Part shown: positions 33,592 through 42,566 of the stretch, piece after piece
Layout: every line of letters begins with the position of its first letter
Numbering within the stretch: the first letter of the stretch is position 1
Assembly: GCA_016794145.1 (NCBI GenBank)
Contig: JAEUKP010000011.1
Coordinates: 1 to 64,000, forward strand
Direction: 5' to 3'
Length of the DNA stretch: 64,000 bases
Source of the DNA: Alphaproteobacteria bacterium
Lineage (GTDB): Bacteria; Pseudomonadota; Alphaproteobacteria; Micavibrionales; Micavibrionaceae
Program-made: the position numbers and the translations under genes
Notes under the pieces: generated by a model
Told to the model about the DNA's origin: nothing
The model's input: only the letters and a program-made list of their open reading frames with translations
The model's database searches: none

Positions 33592-34821
33592 ATGAGATAT
33601 CATATTTTCTATGGATATATTTTTGTTGTTGTAGGACTTTTCTCTCTTGGATTTTTGTCATCTTGTACAAATCTTCCAAAGACAGATGGATCTCCTGAAC
33701 TTAGAATACTTCCTGTTTCTTATCAGGATATTGATGGGTGGAAGTCGGGAGATCAAGATAAAGCGTTGCTTGCATTCGGTCAAAGCTGTTCCAGGATTTT
33801 GAAAATGTCCCCTGATCAGATTTTCGGGGTGGGAACAGCAGTAAAAGAATGGCAGGATCCATGCCGGAATTTGCCTAACCCCACAATAACGGGAAAAGCA
33901 GATGCAAAAGCTTATTTCGAAACATGGTTCTCGCCCTATCAGGTGCAATCGGGGACTGAAACAGAGGGGCTTTTTACCGGATATTATGAGGCGAGTTTGG
34001 TTGGATCTCCCGTTCGGACAGGGCCGTATCAAACACCTTTACGCGCGCGGCCTAAAGATCTGGTGATGGTTAATCTGGGCGAATTCATACCCGATTTAAA
34101 AGGGCAGCGTATTGCCGGGCGTGTCAAAGACGGCCAATTAAAACCGTATGAAGACCGGAAATCAATTGAAACAGGAAAATTGCCGAAGGATATGGATGTT
34201 CCGCTTTATTGGGTCGATAGTCCGGTGGATGCATTCTTTCTACAGGTTCAGGGATCTGGCGTTGTTACTTTACCGGATGGGTCAACGCAACGTATCGGGT
34301 ATGACGGCCAGAATGGGCATGTCTATACTGCGATTGGTAAAGAACTGATTGCCCGTGGGGCCTTAACCAAAGAAAACGTATCCATGCAGTCAATTAAAGA
34401 ATGGTTGGCTGCGAATCCGCAGGAAGCGGTTGATGTGATGCAAACAAATAAGTCATATGTATTCTTTAAAAAAATTGATGCTACAGGTCCTTTGGGGGGG
34501 GAGGGGGTTGTCTTAACACCAGAAGCCTCATTGGCTGTTGATCGATCTGTCTGGCCTTACGGGATTCCTATGTATGTTGATATCGAGGCCCCAAAAACCT
34601 CTCAAGTCTCTAAAAATCCAGGAAGGATTCAAAAATTAATGGTCGCGCAGGATACAGGTGGTGCAATCAGAGGAATTATTCGTGGGGATTTTTTTTGGGG
34701 ATATGGTCATGAGGCGGCTGCCAATGCGGGGCCTATGAAATCGTCTGGAAAATTATGGATTCTTCTCCCCAAGAATTCAAATTTTCTAAGTGGCGCTCTT
34801 TCTGAAGAGTCAAAAAAATGA
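33592..34821 (+). CDS. mltA: Membrane-bound lytic murein transglycosylase A (MltA, GH102)
   Basis: A 409-residue lipoprotein that cleaves peptidoglycan between MurNAc and GlcNAc with 1,6-anhydro product formation. The signal peptide ends in lipobox LSSC (about residues 20-23). GLFTGYYEASLVGSPVRTG (about 125-143) is the MltA signature; FFLQVQGSGVV lies in the central domain; AQDTGGAIRG (about 350) holds the catalytic Asp of the 3D domain, followed by FFWGYGHEAAANAG. All catalytic parts are present. The gene follows the DotA trio after a hairpin and is coupled to the next MFS gene (ATGA). Lytic transglycosylases often serve secretion systems, so a link is plausible, but MltA is also a housekeeping enzyme. 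Confidence 0.93.
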   Translation: MRYHIFYGYIFVVVGLFSLGFLSSCTNLPKTDGSPELRILPVSYQDIDGWKSGDQDKALLAFGQSCSRILKMSPDQIFGVGTAVKEWQDPCRNLPNPTITGKADAKAYFETWFSPYQVQSGTETEGLFTGYYEASLVGSPVRTGPYQTPLRARPKDLVMVNLGEFIPDLKGQRIAGRVKDGQLKPYEDRKSIETGKLPKDMDVPLYWVDSPVDAFFLQVQGSGVVTLPDGSTQRIGYDGQNGHVYTAIGKELIARGALTKENVSMQSIKEWLAANPQEAVDVMQTNKSYVFFKKIDATGPLGGEGVVLTPEASLAVDRSVWPYGIPMYVDIEAPKTSQVSKNPGRIQKLMVAQDTGGAIRGIIRGDFFWGYGHEAAANAGPMKSSGKLWILLPKNSNFLSGALSEESKK

Positions 34822-36134
34822 CAATTCCCAATCAATTCCGGCTGTTAAGGGAAAAGAAGTTTTATCCCTTGTTCATCACCCAATTTTTGGGAGCATTTCA
34901 TGATAATCTGTATAAAAATGCATTGGTTGTTCTGATCATTTATCATCTCGCAGCCGAACTTGGGTATAGCCAAAAAACACAGCAATTATTAACGACATTG
35001 GCGGCAGGAGCTTTGATTCTCCCTTTCTTTTTATTTTCAGCAATCGGGGGCCAACTGGCAGACAGATTTCCAAAAGAGAAAGTCATGCAAGGCGTCAAGA
35101 TTTTTGAGATCTGTATTGCCTTGATGGGTTCCGTTTCTTTGGTTTTGGGATGGTTGCCACTTTGTTATCTAACGATCTTTGCACTGGGGATGCACTCAGC
35201 TCTCTTCGCACCAAGTAAATATTCAATTTTGCCCCAGCATCTGGCGCAAAAAGAACTGATTGGTGGAAATGCACTTTTAAGCACTGGAACATTCCTGGCA
35301 ATTCTTTTGGGAACAATTGTCGGTACGATGACAATGACTGCAGAGATCGGTGTTTATATTGTCAGTGGGCTTATGTTTGTGACTGCCGTTACAGGCTATC
35401 TTGCAAGTCTTTCTATCCCGCATGCGCCACCTGAAGACCAGAATCAAAAGGTTTCCTTTAATTTTTTTACTGAAACCGCAAGAGTCATAAGATATGCATT
35501 CAGACAACCGAAAAATATTATATGGCCGATGTTAGGAAAAGCATGGTTTTTTTTCATTGGAAGTATGTTCATGGCACAATTCGCAAATTTTACAAAAGGA
35601 TATCTAGGCGGGGATGAACATATCCTTACACTTTTTTTGATCCTTTTTTCGATTGGAATCGCAGTCGGTGGGTTGTGCAACAATCGATTGTTAAAAGGAA
35701 GAATCTCTGGTGCGTTTACACCTTTCGCAGCGATAGGCCTTACGGTTTTTTCGCTTGATATATATTATACAAGCTTAGCCATCCACCCGCCCTCTTTTGA
35801 CGCATTGGTTGGATTATATGAATTTTTGGGTCAGTTGACGAGCTGGCGAATTATCGTGGATATTTTTATGGTTGCGTTTTTTGGGGGGCTGTATGTTGTT
35901 CCTTTATCGACCATTATTCAGGATAGAACCCCGGCCCGAACACGGGCTCGCATCATGGCGGGAAGCTCTATCTTTGACTCTCTTTTTATGGTTGTATCTG
36001 CTATTCTGTCGGTGTTATTAATTTCGATCGGGTGGACAGTGCCCGACCTGTTTCTGGCATTCGGAATTGCAAATGCTTTTGTTGCTTGTTACATGTGGAT
36101 AACGATTCGGTATTACCTTCCACCTTCTGATTAA
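34818..36134 (+). CDS. MFS transporter, LplT/Aas N-domain-like
   Basis: A 438-residue polytopic protein. The N-terminus FYPLFITQFLGAFHDNLYKNALVV matches the region typical for lysophospholipid transporter LplT and the MFS half of Aas fusion proteins (FLGAFNDNxFK). GQLADRFPKEKVMQG is the loop 2-3 signature, and FAPSKYSILPQHL is another family-specific stretch. Around 12 hydrophobic segments are visible. The acyltransferase and acyl-ACP synthetase domains of Aas are absent. It may flip lysophospholipids across the inner membrane for repair. The start overlaps the mltA stop by 4 bp, suggesting a shared envelope maintenance role. Confidence 0.85.
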   Translation: MTIPNQFRLLREKKFYPLFITQFLGAFHDNLYKNALVVLIIYHLAAELGYSQKTQQLLTTLAAGALILPFFLFSAIGGQLADRFPKEKVMQGVKIFEICIALMGSVSLVLGWLPLCYLTIFALGMHSALFAPSKYSILPQHLAQKELIGGNALLSTGTFLAILLGTIVGTMTMTAEIGVYIVSGLMFVTAVTGYLASLSIPHAPPEDQNQKVSFNFFTETARVIRYAFRQPKNIIWPMLGKAWFFFIGSMFMAQFANFTKGYLGGDEHILTLFLILFSIGIAVGGLCNNRLLKGRISGAFTPFAAIGLTVFSLDIYYTSLAIHPPSFDALVGLYEFLGQLTSWRIIVDIFMVAFFGGLYVVPLSTIIQDRTPARTRARIMAGSSIFDSLFMVVSAILSVLLISIGWTVPDLFLAFGIANAFVACYMWITIRYYLPPSD

Positions 36135-36164
36135 ATGTTTAGTCCGACAGTGTGGTGGAACGGG

Positions 36165-36632
36165 TTAATGATAAAGCGTGCGGGTTCGTTTGCCGATATT
36201 TTGCAGATGTATTGATATACGGGTAAGTCCTTTGAGGGTTTTTAACCTTCTGGCAACCGTGATATACGGTGCCACTAAAAGCGGTGGTGCAGGTTCGATC
36301 GTGTCAACTGTGGGGTACTCGATTTCCAAGCATGTAGCAGGCATCGAGTGATAGAAGTGTATAGCATCGGAACGCAACAACTGCGGATTCCTTGTCTTTC
36401 GTCAGAACCGTTGATGATGTGTTCTTCGGGCCCATTGTGACATCGTGGACAAAATCCTGTTTCCGCCATTTGGCAACTGTCTTCGGGTTATCCCATACTG
36501 CTCAGCCAGAACCATCAGGCTCTCTTGAGTATGTGGTATTGCTGGACACACTGCCCCTGTTTTTTGCCGCTTCCATGCAATATTTGTCCCATAAGTCATC
36601 CCTCGGTAACTCATGATAATATACATCAGCAC
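36165..36632 (-). pseudogene. IS481-type transposase remnant, multiple frameshifts
   Basis: Pieces of one transposase are spread over several minus-strand frames. TQESLMVLAEQYGI (near 36500) corresponds to the N-terminal helix-turn-helix of IS481-like transposases; a later piece in another frame has the VAKWRKQDFVHDV pattern; then STPQLTRSNLHHRF (near 36280) matches the (T/S)xPxLTRSSLHR motif. The DDE catalytic domain is missing. It is a decayed 5' part of an insertion sequence. I see no intact terminal repeats. Confidence 0.75.
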
Positions 36633-36727
36633 ACCGTGGGACTAAGCGCCTAAGCCAAACTGGACGCTTTGCTGTCTGGTTTCTAAAGTTTTTTTCACGA
36701 CAGATACCGCAGAAATCTGCGGCTCTT

Positions 36728-36868
36728 GTCATCCTCCGCCAACGTTACGATGTCACCGTCGAAGAAGTCGTTCTGGCCAAAGAAAACATTACCTTCAACA
36801 TCGCGCGCTTATTAAGGGATGCGGAAATGAAAGCAGAAAAACTTGACATGCACGCACCAGAGGAGTAA
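36728..36868 (+). pseudogene. Possible 3' gene remnant
   Basis: An open frame ending at TAA 36868 gives ILRQRYDVTVEEVVLAKENI, then FNIARLLRDAEMKAEKLDMH and APEE. Composition and codon use look protein-like, yet there is no plausible start for a full gene: upstream lies the IS481 remnant. It may be the tail of a gene cut by that element, or a very short gene starting at the in-frame ATG at 36828. I do not recognise the family. Confidence 0.35.
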
Positions 36869-36908
36869 TTACCATATCAACAAAAGCGAGTGTGAAAGGC
36901 GAGTGTGT

Positions 36909-37232
36909 ATGTCACCAGTTATCGAAGCTATCAAAAAGGCAGCGCCCTCAATTCTATTTGCTTTTGCAGCGGCAGCACTTGTGTCTTACTTTGATGTTAC
37001 CGTCCGGATGCAGCAAGGGGCGCAGGGTATATTAGAGAGAAACCCAAAAGCTGGAGACACATCTTCCATCACCCTGCGTGTTTTCCGGATAATTCCTATA
37101 GAGGTGGAAAGCGTTGTCAAATCCGATCCGAAAACGGGACAGCCCTGCGTGATACTCACAGGAACCAATATTCCTATGGCGGGAACAACATGCCATAGAA
37201 GGAATAATGATTTTGCAGCCTATATTCTCTAA
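36909..37232 (+). CDS. Small hypothetical membrane-anchored protein
   Basis: 107 residues from the ATG at 36909, preceded by AAAGGCGAG; the frame is open to 36843 but that part reads like non-coding DNA. One hydrophobic segment (about residues 12-31, PSILFAFAAAALVSYFDV) is followed by a polar domain with two cysteines (QPCVIL and TTCHRR). No family is recognised. The next gene starts 57 bp downstream on the same strand. Confidence 0.55.
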   Translation: MSPVIEAIKKAAPSILFAFAAAALVSYFDVTVRMQQGAQGILERNPKAGDTSSITLRVFRIIPIEVESVVKSDPKTGQPCVILTGTNIPMAGTTCHRRNNDFAAYIL

Positions 37233-37289
37233 ACCTTGACATTCCGCATATAAACGGCCAGAATTCTATCTGGTTCTCTATTCGCTTGC

Positions 37290-37883
37290 ATGTTTTTTCC
37301 CCCCTTGTGTCCCTTGGTTCCCGTTGTGCCCCCCGCGCCTGATCTGTTGTCACCTGTATCCCTGTTATTTGTTGTGGGATTTTTGTTCGGTCTTGCAGGC
37401 CCTCAATTGAAAAATCGTCGCCAGATGATGGGATGCAAATTTATGGGCGACAGCATGATGGGACTCTACCTGTTGATTGTCGGGGGAACCTCTGGCGGGT
37501 GCGGAGCGTTGATTGCTGCCACAGGGGCCTTTATCCAGGCCATGACCCCGCTTCATTATCTGCATAAAACCGTCTGGATCCGGATCGGGGCCGCCGTTAT
37601 TTTATCAGCCATCAGCATCTATTTTGTCTATAAAACCCCCCTTGATATCCTGCCCCTGTCCATGGTGGTGATCTGCCGCTTTGGGGAACTGCAAAGCAAA
37701 GCACAACATATCCGTTACGTGTATTTTGTAACGTCGTTTCCTTGGATGTTGTACCATTTTCTAAATGGATTTTACCTTCCCCTGATTTACATCAGCATCG
37801 GCGCCGTGTCATTGTTGGTCAGTATCCTGCGCCATCATCGCAGGGTGTATTCTGCGCCCCTCACCCCAACAAGCGACGCATAA
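37290..37883 (+). CDS. YgjV-like inner-membrane protein
   Basis: A 197-residue polytopic protein with about six hydrophobic segments. GFLFGLAGPQLKNRRQMMGCKFMGDSMMGLYLLIVGG near the N-terminus fits the YgjV family, where a Gln and an (K/R)(S/N)RR(Q)xx motif follow the first helix; GALIAATGAFIQ is the next conserved helix. The function of the family is unknown. An alternative start at a later in-frame codon near the GFLFG helix cannot be excluded because the first residues are proline-rich. The stop shares one base with the thrB start (TAATG). Confidence 0.7.
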   Translation: MFFPPLCPLVPVVPPAPDLLSPVSLLFVVGFLFGLAGPQLKNRRQMMGCKFMGDSMMGLYLLIVGGTSGGCGALIAATGAFIQAMTPLHYLHKTVWIRIGAAVILSAISIYFVYKTPLDILPLSMVVICRFGELQSKAQHIRYVYFVTSFPWMLYHFLNGFYLPLIYISIGAVSLLVSILRHHRRVYSAPLTPTSDA

Positions 37884-38842
37884 TGGCTGTTTATACCCCC
37901 CTCACCCACGATGACATCGCTGGCTTTCTGTCAGAAATGCCCGCTCTGGGAAACGTGATTGAATTTACAGGTATTTTACAAGGGATTGATAATACCAATT
38001 ATAAGATCACAACAGAGACCGGATCTTATATCCTCACCCTTTTTGAACAGCGGATTAATCCGGATGACATCCCTTATTTTCTGGGACTGATGCACCATAT
38101 GTCCGCGCAGGGAATTGTCTGCCCGACCCCTCTTCTTCGCGGACAGATTCACAAAAAACCCGCCGCCCTCTTTTCGTTTCTGGATGGGCGCGGTGTGGAA
38201 CCTGCCGACATCACCCCGGCTCTGTGTTATGAGCTGGGAACGCTCCTCGCGCGGATGCATGTGATCGGCCAGAGTTTTTCCGCAACCCGCAGCAATTCGA
38301 TGTCATTTGACGCATGGGAGGCCCGCCTCCGCCGCGTGAACGATCACAGCACCAGCAAAGACACCAGAAAAGGCACCAGAAAAGATACGGCCACACCGTT
38401 TCTGGAAGAACTGGATTTTCTGAAAACGCACTGGCCACATAATCTTCCGACAGGTGCCATTCACGCCGATTTATTCCCCGATAATGTGTTTATCCAGAAC
38501 GCGCATATCTGCGGCGTTATTGATTTCTATTTTGCGGCCACAGATTATCTGGCCTATGATCTGGCTATTGTGATGAACGCATGGTGCTTTGATACACAGA
38601 TAACATTCTGTCCGGACAGGTGGCAGTCTTTGCTCTCTGGCTATGAATCCGTGCACCCCTTAACCCCTGCCGAACAATCGGCTTACCCTCTTTTATGCCG
38701 TGGGGCGGCCTTGCGCTTTGTTGCCTCTCGCCTGCATGATTTTGTGTTCCACGATCCCTCCCATCTGGTTACCCCCAAAAACCCGAACGATTACATCACT
38801 CTTTTGGATTTTCATCGCCATGCCCCCTCATTCTTCGCCTAA
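37883..38842 (+). CDS. thrB: Homoserine kinase (aminoglycoside phosphotransferase type)
   Basis: A 319-residue kinase of the APH fold that phosphorylates homoserine in threonine synthesis; alphaproteobacteria use this type rather than the GHMP kinase. The ATG at 37883 gives [16 protein letters not shown], the family N-terminus, followed by [24 protein letters not shown] (about 192-204) is the catalytic loop with HxDxxxxN, and [11 protein letters not shown] holds the metal Asp. A low-complexity stretch ([14 protein letters not shown]) near residue 155 is an unusual insertion of repeated Lys/Arg-Asp-Thr. The 3' end overlaps rnhA by 23 bp. Confidence 0.9.
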   Translation: MAVYTPLTHDDIAGFLSEMPALGNVIEFTGILQGIDNTNYKITTETGSYILTLFEQRINPDDIPYFLGLMHHMSAQGIVCPTPLLRGQIHKKPAALFSFLDGRGVEPADITPALCYELGTLLARMHVIGQSFSATRSNSMSFDAWEARLRRVNDHSTSKDTRKGTRKDTATPFLEELDFLKTHWPHNLPTGAIHADLFPDNVFIQNAHICGVIDFYFAATDYLAYDLAIVMNAWCFDTQITFCPDRWQSLLSGYESVHPLTPAEQSAYPLLCRGAALRFVASRLHDFVFHDPSHLVTPKNPNDYITLLDFHRHAPSFFA

Positions 38843-39287
38843 ACCAATCCCGTCTGTCGCCTTATTTACCGATGGCGCCTGCTCCGGCAATCCCGGGCCT
38901 GGCGGATGGGGCGCCTTGCTCCGCTGCAAAGGCGTGGAAAAAGAATTGTCCGGCGCCGAACCAGACACAACCAATAACCGCATGGAATTAATGGCGGCGA
39001 TTGAAGGATTGAAATCCCTGAAATGCGCCTGCGCCGTCGATCTGTATACAGACAGCAAATATGTGTTGCAGGGCTTGACCGAATGGTTGCCCGGATGGAA
39101 AGCCCGCGGGTGGAAAACCGCCGATAAAAAACCCGTCAAGAATCAGGATTTGTGGATGGCCTTAGATGAACAAGTCGCCCGTCACCATGTCACATGGCAT
39201 TGGGTGAAAGGCCACGCAGGCCACGCCGAAAACGAACGTGTGGACGAACTCGCCCGCATGGCGATCAAGACACTCTACCCTTTATAA
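38820..39287 (+). CDS. rnhA: Ribonuclease HI
   Basis: A 155-residue enzyme degrading RNA in RNA-DNA hybrids. [19 protein letters not shown] gives the first active Asp, [13 protein letters not shown] the Glu, [11 protein letters not shown] the second Asp, and [19 protein letters not shown] the basic loop, catalytic His and final Asp. The ATG at 38820 lies inside thrB; the longer upstream frame is a shadow of thrB. The thrB-rnhA order is common in Alphaproteobacteria. Confidence 0.95.
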   Translation: MPPHSSPKPIPSVALFTDGACSGNPGPGGWGALLRCKGVEKELSGAEPDTTNNRMELMAAIEGLKSLKCACAVDLYTDSKYVLQGLTEWLPGWKARGWKTADKKPVKNQDLWMALDEQVARHHVTWHWVKGHAGHAENERVDELARMAIKTLYPL

Positions 39288-39305
39288 AGAATCTCTTTAT
39301 AAAGG
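39279..39305. terminator. Bidirectional terminator overlapping both stop codons
   Basis: CCTTTATAAAGA (39279-39290) pairs perfectly with TCTTTATAAAGG (39294-39305) around an ATC loop, then ATTTTT on the plus strand. The stop codons of rnhA (39285-39287) and of the convergent CDF gene (ending 39297) both lie in the hairpin. Confidence 0.75.
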
Positions 39306-40235
39306 ATTTTTCCCGCACTGAAGTGCATCACACGGCTCGTTTTCAAATTCCAAAGTGGAATGGGCGATACGCAAGTCTGACAATCGGGTTTTAATCGCCG
39401 CTTTTACCGCCTCAGTATCCGCGATATTTTGAGGAACAATATGGGCTTCCAGCGCATAATCATGCTCGTTCAAATACCGGATATGCACGTGATGCACATC
39501 GGCCACACCCGCAACCAAGCGCATTTCATCAATCACATAAGGCAAATTGATCGTATCCGGAGCTCCATCAATCAATATATTGCAAATCTTTGGCAAATCT
39601 TTGGCCGCATACCACAAAACATAGGCCGAAATAATCAGGGTAATCAACGGGTCAATCCACGTCCATTGAAACATCAAAATCAGAATCCCCCCGATCACGA
39701 CACCCACGGAGGAGACCATATCCGTCAGGTTATGCAGAAAGGCCGCATGGATATTCTGGCTGTTTTTTGACTCATGAAACGTCAGCCACGCCGTCGCCCC
39801 ATTAATAATAATCGCCAATCCGGCCACCACAATCACCATCACGCCTGCAACCTCTTGCGGCACAAAAAAGCGGATCACAGCTTCATACGCCAACCACACG
39901 CCAATCACCAACAAGGTCAGAATATTGGCAAAAGCCGCCAATGTTTCAACCTTTTTATAGCCATAGGTGCGTTTTTCATCGGCATGGCGACGGGCAATTT
40001 TACGCGCCACCAAGGCCAGCACCATGGCCGCCGCATCCGACAAATTATGCAACGCGTCTGCCACCAACGCCAAAGATCCCGACAGAATCCCCGCGATAAT
40101 CTGGGCAATCGTCAGAACAATATTAATCACTGCGGCCCATGACAATTTATGATCCGCGCTGAAATGATGATGGTGCCCGTGGCCATGATCGTGTCCGTGA
40201 TTATGATCGTGGTCGTGATCGTGACACTTTGCCAT
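39297..40235 (-). CDS. Cation diffusion facilitator (zinc exporter, ZitB/CzcD-like)
   Basis: A 312-residue inner-membrane antiporter, probably exporting zinc. The N-terminus is a His/Asp-rich metal-binding tail (alternating His-Asp over 20 residues). Six helices follow; helix 2 has VADALHNLSDAAAM and helix 5 AAFLHNLTDMVSS, the two HxxxD pairs of the transport site. The C-terminal cytoplasmic domain (about 215-300) contains VADVHHVHIRYL. The gene starts 3 bp after the gpmA stop, so the two are probably co-transcribed. Confidence 0.92.
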   Translation of the reverse strand: MAKCHDHDHDHNHGHDHGHGHHHHFSADHKLSWAAVINIVLTIAQIIAGILSGSLALVADALHNLSDAAAMVLALVARKIARRHADEKRTYGYKKVETLAAFANILTLLVIGVWLAYEAVIRFFVPQEVAGVMVIVVAGLAIIINGATAWLTFHESKNSQNIHAAFLHNLTDMVSSVGVVIGGILILMFQWTWIDPLITLIISAYVLWYAAKDLPKICNILIDGAPDTINLPYVIDEMRLVAGVADVHHVHIRYLNEHDYALEAHIVPQNIADTEAVKAAIKTRLSDLRIAHSTLEFENEPCDALQCGKNPL

Positions 40236-40237
40236 AG

Positions 40238-40879
40238 TTAAGCCGCCAATTTATCTGCCAGATAATATTTGGCAATACGTTGCCCGTTTTCGTATTCCAA
40301 TACCAAAGGCGATCCGGTTGGGATTTCGGTTTGATTGATATTTTCCGGCGTATTCTCACCCAGGATAATCAACAACGCGCGCAAGGAATTTCCATGCGCC
40401 GCCACCAGAATATTTTTTCCTGCGGCGATTTGCGGCTGAATAACTGATTCAAAATATGGGCGCACACGGTTTTCCACCACGTCTTTCAGGCTTTCACCGC
40501 CCGGGGGCTGCACATCATAGGATCGCCGCCAGATATGAACTTGCTCTTCGCCATATTTTTGTTTGGTTTCGTCTTTGTTCAAACCGGTCAGGTCACCATA
40601 ATCCCGTTCACGCAAATCATCATGCTTGATCATAGTGTCCATTAACCCCGCCTGCCCGGCTTCGGTCAGCGCGATTTCAGCGGTGGTATAGGCCCGTTGC
40701 AATGTCGAGGTATACACCTGATCAAATTTAATTCCGGCCTTGGCCAGATTTTGTCCCGACACCTTGGCTTCGGCAATTCCCTGCGCACTCAATTCAATAT
40801 TGTGAAAACCGGTAAAGCGGTTCTCCAAATTCCACTGGCTTTGTCCATGACGCATCAGCACGAGATAGGATTTTGACAT
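40238..40879 (-). CDS. gpmA: 2,3-bisphosphoglycerate-dependent phosphoglycerate mutase
   Basis: A 213-residue glycolytic enzyme interconverting 3- and 2-phosphoglycerate. LMRHGQSQWNLENRFTG contains the phosphorylated His (about residue 11), TSTLQRAYTTAEI the arginine region, HDDLRERDYGDLTGLNK the catalytic Glu, and AAHGNSLRALL the second His. The length is close to the short form of this enzyme in Alphaproteobacteria. It lies upstream of the CDF gene in the same direction. Confidence 0.93.
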   Translation of the reverse strand: MSKSYLVLMRHGQSQWNLENRFTGFHNIELSAQGIAEAKVSGQNLAKAGIKFDQVYTSTLQRAYTTAEIALTEAGQAGLMDTMIKHDDLRERDYGDLTGLNKDETKQKYGEEQVHIWRRSYDVQPPGGESLKDVVENRVRPYFESVIQPQIAAGKNILVAAHGNSLRALLIILGENTPENINQTEIPTGSPLVLEYENGQRIAKYYLADKLAA

Positions 40880-40997
40880 AAAAGACTCCTGAAAGTGGGT
40901 TTCTAATCTTCAGCAGTATGGCAAAATCAGATAATTTTCAAGATCAAAACCACAATCTCCTTTCATCACCGCTTGTTTCTTGCAACGCATTAAATCA

Positions 40998-41600
40998 TCA
41001 AGGGACAGACAGTGGATCATCCTTTGCGCCGGGGAAAAGTTTATCATAAAGCTTTTGATCTTTTAGTTTCTGGATCAGTGCCTTTTCATCCTGCTCTCTC
41101 GTATTCACAGCATTGACATTGCATAGTTCCATGGCCTTCATTGTTTGGGCCTCTGTTATCAGCAGATCATCGCTTGGATTCTTGCTGTAGATCTTTGCAA
41201 ATGTGGACCCATAACACGTACAAAATTCCTGATAATCCTCACCACGTTGAGAAGGTGCCCATTCAAGACATTCCGTATAGATTTTACCAGCGACCGCTGG
41301 TGTATTCGGACATTTGCGTCGAGCCTCTTCTCTCAACCAATAATCCTGTGCGTTTTCTCCTTTCTGACGTCGTAAATCCAAGAATGTCATTCCCACACAA
41401 TCACAATCATACCGAATATTTGTACGATCATACGCCTTACACTCATCCGAAATTTTAAGAGCTTCCTCTAGATCCTTATCGGTATAAGGCTTCAACTTTG
41501 TTGGATTGCCAATTTGTCCACGAAAGGGAACCTCCTCTGCAAAAGACACAAAAGGAAGGAAAAAGAGAAAAAAAACAATGAATAAACTCAAAGACTTCAT
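40998..41600 (-). CDS. Secreted protein with duplicated cysteine motif, unknown function
   Basis: About 200 residues from the ATG at 41600; upstream codons of the same frame lack a good start. A signal peptide (LFIVFFLFFLPFVSFA) is followed by a mature domain made of two related units. Unit 1 is C-x11-CDC-VGMTFLDLRR-x18-C; unit 2 is C-x15-CTC-YGSTFAKIYS-x20-C. Eight cysteines in this spacing suggest disulphides in the periplasm or outside. The C-terminus is charged (LIQKLKDQKLYDKL). No family recognised. The start lies 72 bp past the galU stop, same strand, perhaps one transcript. Confidence 0.65.
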   Translation of the reverse strand: MKSLSLFIVFFLFFLPFVSFAEEVPFRGQIGNPTKLKPYTDKDLEEALKISDECKAYDRTNIRYDCDCVGMTFLDLRRQKGENAQDYWLREEARRKCPNTPAVAGKIYTECLEWAPSQRGEDYQEFCTCYGSTFAKIYSKNPSDDLLITEAQTMKAMELCNVNAVNTREQDEKALIQKLKDQKLYDKLFPGAKDDPLSVP

Positions 41601-41672
41601 CTCTATACTATGCCTTATAATCTTATAAAATTCACCTTGTGTTTTTATCTTTTCAAAAAACACAGGGGGTGA

Positions 41673-42560
41673 TTAGACCTCTTTTAATTTTTGGGACATA
41701 TAAGATTTTATATCAGGGGCAAGATCGGGCCTTTTAAGGGCAAAAGCGATTTGCGCCTTCACAAATCCAATTTCCGAGCCGCAGTCAAGTCGCTCTCCTT
41801 CGAATATATATCCATAGAAGGGTTGATGACGAATTAGTTTTGCCATTGCATCTGTCAACTGGATCTCTCCACCAGTCCCTTTTTCATGTTCATCAAGAAA
41901 CCCGAAAATTTCGGGCTGAAGAATATAACGGCCAAAAATCGCCATATTAGACGGAGCAAGACTCGGGTCTGGTTTTTCAACAAGATCCTGAACAGTGAAG
42001 GTATTATCTTTCCTATCTATCATTTTAAAGACACCGTATCTTGACGTATCCTGTATCGGAACTTCACAAGACGCGATGAGATTCCCACCCATTTTATGAT
42101 AACCGCCCATCATTTGCTTTAAACATGTCTCGTCGGAAAGAACAGTGTCATCTGGCAGGATAACAGCAAAGGGTTCATTTCCAACCAAATCCTTTGCACA
42201 CCAAACAGCGTGCCCCAACCCGAGTGGTTTGTCTTGACGGACAAATTTTAGAGCAGAGTCAGAAAAATTAATTTTATCAATTTTAGAAATCTGGTCGTAT
42301 TTCCCTCGTGCCCTTAACGTCTCCATCAACAACGGAGCCTCTTGGAAATGCTGAATAAGGATATCTTTGCCCTCACTGATGACAAAAATAAATTCTTCAA
42401 TTCCAGCTTCACACGCTTCTTCAACCGCAAGCTGAATCAACGGACGATCAACAATCGTCAACATTTCTTTCGGCATGACTTTTGTGGCCGGAAGCAAGCG
42501 TGTTCCAAGTCCTGCAACAGGGAAAACAGCTTTTTTGATAGGGCGTTTTAAATTTTCCAT
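41673..42560 (-). CDS. galU: UTP--glucose-1-phosphate uridylyltransferase
   Basis: A 295-residue enzyme making UDP-glucose for envelope polysaccharides. KKAVFPVAGLGTRLLPATKVMPKEML near the N-terminus is the nucleotide-binding signature; VRQDKPLGLGHAVWCAK, VILPDDTV, and LVEKPDPSLAPSNMAIFGRYIL follow, and GGEIQLTDAMAKL sits near 215. The ATG at 42560 is preferred; a GTG two codons earlier joins directly to the mipZ stop. TTGAGTGAAA serves as ribosome site. The neighbour mipZ is upstream in the same transcript. Confidence 0.95.
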   Translation of the reverse strand: MENLKRPIKKAVFPVAGLGTRLLPATKVMPKEMLTIVDRPLIQLAVEEACEAGIEEFIFVISEGKDILIQHFQEAPLLMETLRARGKYDQISKIDKINFSDSALKFVRQDKPLGLGHAVWCAKDLVGNEPFAVILPDDTVLSDETCLKQMMGGYHKMGGNLIASCEVPIQDTSRYGVFKMIDRKDNTFTVQDLVEKPDPSLAPSNMAIFGRYILQPEIFGFLDEHEKGTGGEIQLTDAMAKLIRHQPFYGYIFEGERLDCGSEIGFVKAQIAFALKRPDLAPDIKSYMSQKLKEV

Positions 42561-42566
42561 TTTCAC

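Noticed and set aside
39429..40142. His/Gln-rich plus-strand frames opposite the CDF transporter
   Set aside because: They are antisense shadows of the CDF gene, which has both HxxxD transport sites.
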